Source: Nanobdellota archaeon
Lineage (GTDB): Archaea > Nanoarchaeota > Nanoarchaeia > Parvarchaeales > Parvarchaeaceae
Reading direction: 5' to 3'
NCBI GenBank assembly: GCA_021834945.1
Contig: JAKBRA010000008.1
Span: 1 to 24,943 of the forward strand
Length of the DNA: 24,943 nt
The notes under the pieces were generated by a model that was given only the letters and a program-made list of their open reading frames with translations, had not been told where the DNA came from and did not search any database. Numbering within the stretch: the stretch's first letter is position 1; every line of letters begins with the position of its first letter. This document shows, one piece after another, positions 22,203-24,943 of the stretch. Made by a program: the position numbers and the translations under genes.

Positions 22203-23549
22203 ATGAAAAGCAATATTGCTGGCACTGCATGTATCCTCCTTTCGATAATAGGATTTATTTCATTAATAATCGGGGTATCAGTTCTATTTATCGGGTTACT
22301 TCTCTTTTTAGGTATAAATTTACTAAGCGCATTTTTACCCAAGGCGGTAATCTCTGTATTCCTGCCTTCTGACATAGATTTTATCTCTGGAGCAGGGATA
22401 GTATTGGGGCTTTCAATTATTATATTGAGCAGACTTTTCCATACGAGTAGCAGGTGGTTAAAAGAAAAAAGAGTAAAAGGAGGAGTGCTAGGAATCTTAT
22501 TGTCAGCTTCTTCATTGATAGGTTTAACTATAGCGGGAATTTCATTTAACCTTACTTTTTTTGGGTATATTTTTTACTTGCTAATAATAGTCTACGTAGC
22601 AATAATTATATCCATTTTAACAAGCTGGAAAGACATAAACGGAGGGCTTGAGGATGTTCTTCCAGGAGCAGGGCATTTCTTTGCTGCTGTTTTCCTCATA
22701 TTTATATTTTTCGCAGCATTATATGCTTTTTTCCCGCTCCAATCTAGTTCACTATCAAGTCTGGGTAGTCAGTCCTTCTTTTCCATCTTTACAGGCTCGT
22801 TGGGAAAAAGTACTTTTTATTCCACAACTATAAACTACAGTTACCCTAATTCGCTTGTAAACATAAACTTAAATGGAATTTTTGCATCCACAGGATCATT
22901 ACTTTCATCAAGCAATTCTTCTAATATGAGCACTGATAATCTTACAAAAGTGCTCGAAAATACCAGCATAGCTGTTCTATTGCCAACTTCATTTATAGTC
23001 TCTGCAATCGGCAATTCTCCAGAATTTGCATCAAATTTAAAGGCCTTAAATATTTCCCAGTACATTAAACAAAACGACTCAAAAAATGCGAGAGCTTACC
23101 TAGAAAAGTACTTTCCTGAATTAAGTCAGTTCTACTTTATAATAACAGGAGAACAAAAAATAAACTCCTCGAATAATGTAAGTATAATGAATCTTTCCCC
23201 ATCTAAATTTGAATCTTATCTTAGAAAATTAAATGTAAGCGAATTAAATTCTAGCTTTCCGATAAACGCTACAAGTCTACTGTATAACAAAAGCTACCAG
23301 AAACTTGGAGAGTATCTTCCTTCACAGATGTTCTTTGTAAACATGTCAAATAATGTAGGAGTACAGTTGATATACAAAAGCAGCAAGATATTCAATATAA
23401 CAAAAGTGCCATTTTATTTGGCATCGATAGAAATGTACGTAAAGAATTCAACTATTTGCTTTGAGGTTGGTGCCGATTTTTCCTCTAGTCATGAAAGAAT
23501 ATTTAATGCCTCCTATTCTTTGATAGGCAGTACATTGAAATGCAGCTGA
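22203..23549 (+). CDS. Polytopic membrane protein with a sequon-rich outer domain
   Basis: This 448-residue protein has about five hydrophobic helices in its first 185 residues (IAGTACILLSIIGFISLIIG and others), then a ~250-residue outer domain rich in Ser and Asn with about 17 N-x-S/T sequons. Only two Cys lie in the outer part, both near the end (TICFEV and the final LKCS), which might pair. No domain is recognised. The ATG at 22203 is preferred on promoter grounds over a GTG at 22167. A surface or envelope role is inferred from topology. Confidence 0.72.
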   Translation: MKSNIAGTACILLSIIGFISLIIGVSVLFIGLLLFLGINLLSAFLPKAVISVFLPSDIDFISGAGIVLGLSIIILSRLFHTSSRWLKEKRVKGGVLGILLSASSLIGLTIAGISFNLTFFGYIFYLLIIVYVAIIISILTSWKDINGGLEDVLPGAGHFFAAVFLIFIFFAALYAFFPLQSSSLSSLGSQSFFSIFTGSLGKSTFYSTTINYSYPNSLVNINLNGIFASTGSLLSSSNSSNMSTDNLTKVLENTSIAVLLPTSFIVSAIGNSPEFASNLKALNISQYIKQNDSKNARAYLEKYFPELSQFYFIITGEQKINSSNNVSIMNLSPSKFESYLRKLNVSELNSSFPINATSLLYNKSYQKLGEYLPSQMFFVNMSNNVGVQLIYKSSKIFNITKVPFYLASIEMYVKNSTICFEVGADFSSSHERIFNASYSLIGSTLKCS

Positions 23550-23560
23550 TCCAATAAACA

Positions 23561-23570
23561 ATAATTAATA
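23561..23570 (+). promoter_or_regulatory. TATA-like box of the HEPN-like gene
   Basis: ATAATTAATA lies 22-31 bases before the ATG at 23592, in a 42-base gap. It indicates separate transcription from the membrane protein upstream. Confidence 0.45.
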
Positions 23571-23591
23571 CTCAGCAAAACATAAAAATAA

Positions 23592-24233
23592 ATGGCAGGA
23601 ATATCATTTCCAACGGTTCCAAACCTTGTAACCGTGGATAATTACAGTAACCGGCTTAACATGTTAATACAAATCAAGGTCGTTTATCCCTATAGTTTTT
23701 CAAACATAAAGGTGGAGTTCAAGCTGCTTTACTCCGAAGCCATACATTCATTCCTGTATGGTTGCCCAGATGCGGCATTATCACTAGCAGTCAGATGCTT
23801 GGAGCAGGGCCTTAAGCATTACCTTAATATAAGTAATATTAAAGAGATACACTATAAAGACAAAAATGGCAACAAAAAAAGTATAAGATTAATCCATGCA
23901 AAGCTATTCCATTTGATTCAGTGTGATGAAAATCCAGTGAAAGATAAAGACATACTGCAGTATCTTAAATCTCTTAGGAACTATACACATGAGGAAAAGT
24001 TAGTTGAAGATTTCCATGCGTTGGAGGCTATAAAACATGTAACTGATGTTTTAAACGAACTTTTATCATTCGAAACATTAACTATAACAGTAGAACCCTG
24101 TAGGTTATGCGGACAAAACCATAGTATAAATATCGAGCCAAAGGATTATTTTATAGGCAATAGAATAAAATTAAAATGCCCAAATAGATCGGAGTACTTT
24201 AATAATATAGGCGAATTTATTGTTGATTTGTAA
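23592..24233 (+). CDS. HEPN/DUF4145-like helical protein with an incomplete C-terminal zinc motif
   Basis: This 213-residue soluble protein has a helical middle (about 43-160). It contains YGCPDAALSLAVRCLEQGLK, typical of the first HEPN helices, and LKSLRNYTHEEK with R129 and H133, like the R-N-x-x-x-H motif of HEPN RNases but one residue shorter. The C-terminal part has C170-x-x-C173 and C196 followed by Pro-Asn where a fourth Cys would be expected, so a zinc ribbon is either incomplete or uses another ligand. HEPN proteins include RNase toxins and DUF4145 defence proteins. No nucleotidyltransferase antitoxin gene is adjacent. Family placement is by motif and helix pattern only. Confidence 0.5.
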   Translation: MAGISFPTVPNLVTVDNYSNRLNMLIQIKVVYPYSFSNIKVEFKLLYSEAIHSFLYGCPDAALSLAVRCLEQGLKHYLNISNIKEIHYKDKNGNKKSIRLIHAKLFHLIQCDENPVKDKDILQYLKSLRNYTHEEKLVEDFHALEAIKHVTDVLNELLSFETLTITVEPCRLCGQNHSINIEPKDYFIGNRIKLKCPNRSEYFNNIGEFIVDL

Positions 24234-24240
24234 TAGACTA

Positions 24241-24272
24241 AAAATAAAAGGGGGTTGAAAAATTACAACCCA
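24241..24272 (-). terminator. Hairpin and T-tract at the end of the C2H2 finger gene
   Basis: GGGTTG (24253-24258) pairs with CAACCC (24267-24272) around an 8-base A/T loop. On the minus strand the hairpin is followed by CCTTTTATTTTT (24252-24241). It lies 39 bases beyond the stop of the minus-strand gene and also separates it from the convergent HEPN-like gene. Archaea stop mainly at T-tracts, so the hairpin itself may be incidental. Confidence 0.5.
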
Positions 24273-24310
24273 AAAAAGAATGTTAATTTTATACAGAATC
24301 TATAAAGAGC

Positions 24311-24568
24311 TTACTGCTGATTATCTTGATTCTGCTGCGGCGCTTCAGAAGGAGCTTCAGGCTTTTCTTCAGCATTAGCGCTTGAATCCGCTACAGCTTC
24401 CTGCTTTTCTTCTTCTGGCTTTTCGGAAACACCTGACTGCACTTCTTGCTGAGGTTCCTGAGTCTGCTCAGGCTGCATGTGCACTTTCATGTGTTCATTG
24501 AGTTCATCTTCTGTTTTGAACTCTTCTCCGCATTTTTCACACTTTAATTTTTTGTGGAACAATTCCAT
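24311..24568 (-). CDS. Single C2H2 zinc-finger protein with an acidic, Gln/Pro-rich tail
   Basis: This 85-residue protein has one classic finger at 10-30: C10-x2-C13-x12-H26-x3-H30 (LKCEKCGEEF ... LNEHMKVH). The spacing and the Phe/Leu core positions match C2H2 fingers. The remaining 55 residues are rich in Glu, Gln, Pro, Ser and Ala and are probably disordered. One finger alone binds DNA weakly, so RNA or protein binding or dimerisation is as likely. A minus-strand TATA-like TTTTATAT (24589-24596) lies 21-28 bases upstream. Small C2H2 proteins are known in archaea; the function is unknown. Confidence 0.8.
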   Translation of the reverse strand: MELFHKKLKCEKCGEEFKTEDELNEHMKVHMQPEQTQEPQQEVQSGVSEKPEEEKQEAVADSSANAEEKPEAPSEAPQQNQDNQQ

Positions 24569-24588
24569 ATTAATCCAAGTAGCTCATC

Positions 24589-24596
24589 ATATAAAA
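24589..24596 (-). promoter_or_regulatory. TATA box of the C2H2 finger gene
   Basis: On the minus strand this reads TTTTATAT, 21-28 bases before the ATG at 24568. It is a good match in both sequence and distance. Confidence 0.55.
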
Positions 24597-24670
24597 GTGT
24601 TTAGAAAATTTTAATCGAAAACCGGTAAATTTTCCAATAATTTTCTAATAAATTTAATATTTTTAAGAGA

Positions 24671-24680
24671 TTTAAATAAA
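24671..24680 (+). promoter_or_regulatory. TATA-like box of the last, partial gene
   Basis: TTTAAATAAA lies 18-27 bases before the ATG at 24698, within an A/T-rich divergent region (24569-24697). Confidence 0.45.
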
Positions 24681-24697
24681 CAGCGACATAATAAAAA

Positions 24698-24943
24698 ATG
24701 GTATACTACTCACAGGTAAATAGAAAGGAGATTTTAATTGAAGAGTTTGGCGTTGAAAAGCTAACAAAAAGAGTTATAGTCTGCCCAATAGAATGGGCCA
24801 GAGTATTACCCGATGATTGGATTGATAGATTAAGCAAGGAATACAAAATTGAAACTTTAAAAACGGGTGACAGACATTTAAGCAAACTGGAGAACAATTA
24901 CAGAATAAAAGATACGCTCTTTCTTTTTATAAACAGAGGTGTA
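24698..24943 (+). CDS. Unrecognised protein, 5' part only
   Basis: An ATG at 24698 opens a frame that runs off the window after 82 codons. It begins MVYYSQVNRKEILIEEFGVE and continues with a VCPIEWARVLPDDWIDRL block, mixed polar residues and no TM helix. I do not recognise it. The preceding TATA-like box and steady codon use (AAA/AAG, ATA, AGA) support it as real. Confidence 0.6.
   Translation, partial: MVYYSQVNRKEILIEEFGVEKLTKRVIVCPIEWARVLPDDWIDRLSKEYKIETLKTGDRHLSKLENNYRIKDTLFLFINRGV

Noticed and set aside
1..24943. tRNA or rRNA genes
   Set aside because: I saw no T-loop-like GGTTCRANYCC with a matching acceptor stem and no rRNA-like stretch in the intergenic gaps, which are nearly all under 150 bases.

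Overview
The window looks like a piece of a small, AT-rich archaeal genome. Three kinds of evidence support this. Many genes have a TATA-like box about 20 to 32 bases upstream of the start codon, with little or no 5' leader. Isoleucine is written mostly ATA and arginine mostly AGA/AGG. The gene families are archaeal in flavour: an archaeal-type Lhr helicase next to an ICC-like phosphoesterase, an archaeal cytochrome b with a large outer domain, a C2H2 finger protein, and membrane proteins full of N-glycosylation sequons. An acidophilic Thermoplasmata- or ARMAN/Parvarchaeota-like host is a reasonable guess. The sequence contains no rRNA or tRNA, so the lineage is inferred. Genes are tightly packed, with several 1-14 nt overlaps.

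Bases 1-6444: a possible gene tail, then a DNA-repair pair (Lhr-type helicase overlapping a metallophosphoesterase), a convergent nitrilase-like C-N hydrolase, and a decayed IS200/IS605-type element that keeps only both ends of tnpB. That element lies directly against an FAD-dependent glycerol-3-phosphate dehydrogenase (GlpA-like), which is followed by a CoxG/SRPBCC protein.

Bases 6500-10871: a 14-TM-type MFS exporter faces a two-gene minus-strand unit. The unit encodes a one-chain SF1 helicase with a RecB-type nuclease domain and, coupled by an ATGA overlap, a 64-residue membrane protein.

Bases 10983-15352: a redox-flavoured block. It holds an isochorismatase-like hydrolase with Gly in place of the catalytic Cys, a YrhK-like membrane protein, an aldo/keto reductase, an HxlR regulator with extra cysteines, a cytochrome b with four conserved His ligands and a large outer domain, and a polytopic partner that may be a DUF981 protein. 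No Rieske protein is encoded in the window.

Bases 15416-18310: a second nitrilase-like paralogue, a convergent MFS transporter and an NADPH-dependent FMN/quinone reductase.

Bases 18318-24943: a minus-strand methyltransferase plus a minimal kinase-like protein, a sequon-rich single-pass surface protein, an SDR oxidoreductase followed by a Nudix hydrolase strikingly like eukaryotic MTH1, a second sequon-rich membrane protein, a HEPN/DUF4145-like protein, a C2H2 finger protein, and the start of an unrecognised gene cut by the window edge.

I see no CRISPR array, tRNA, rRNA or intact transposon. The strongest candidates for further work are the IS605 relic fused to the 5' edge of glpA, the cytochrome b pair, the HEPN-like protein with an incomplete zinc site, and the minimal kinase with its methyltransferase.
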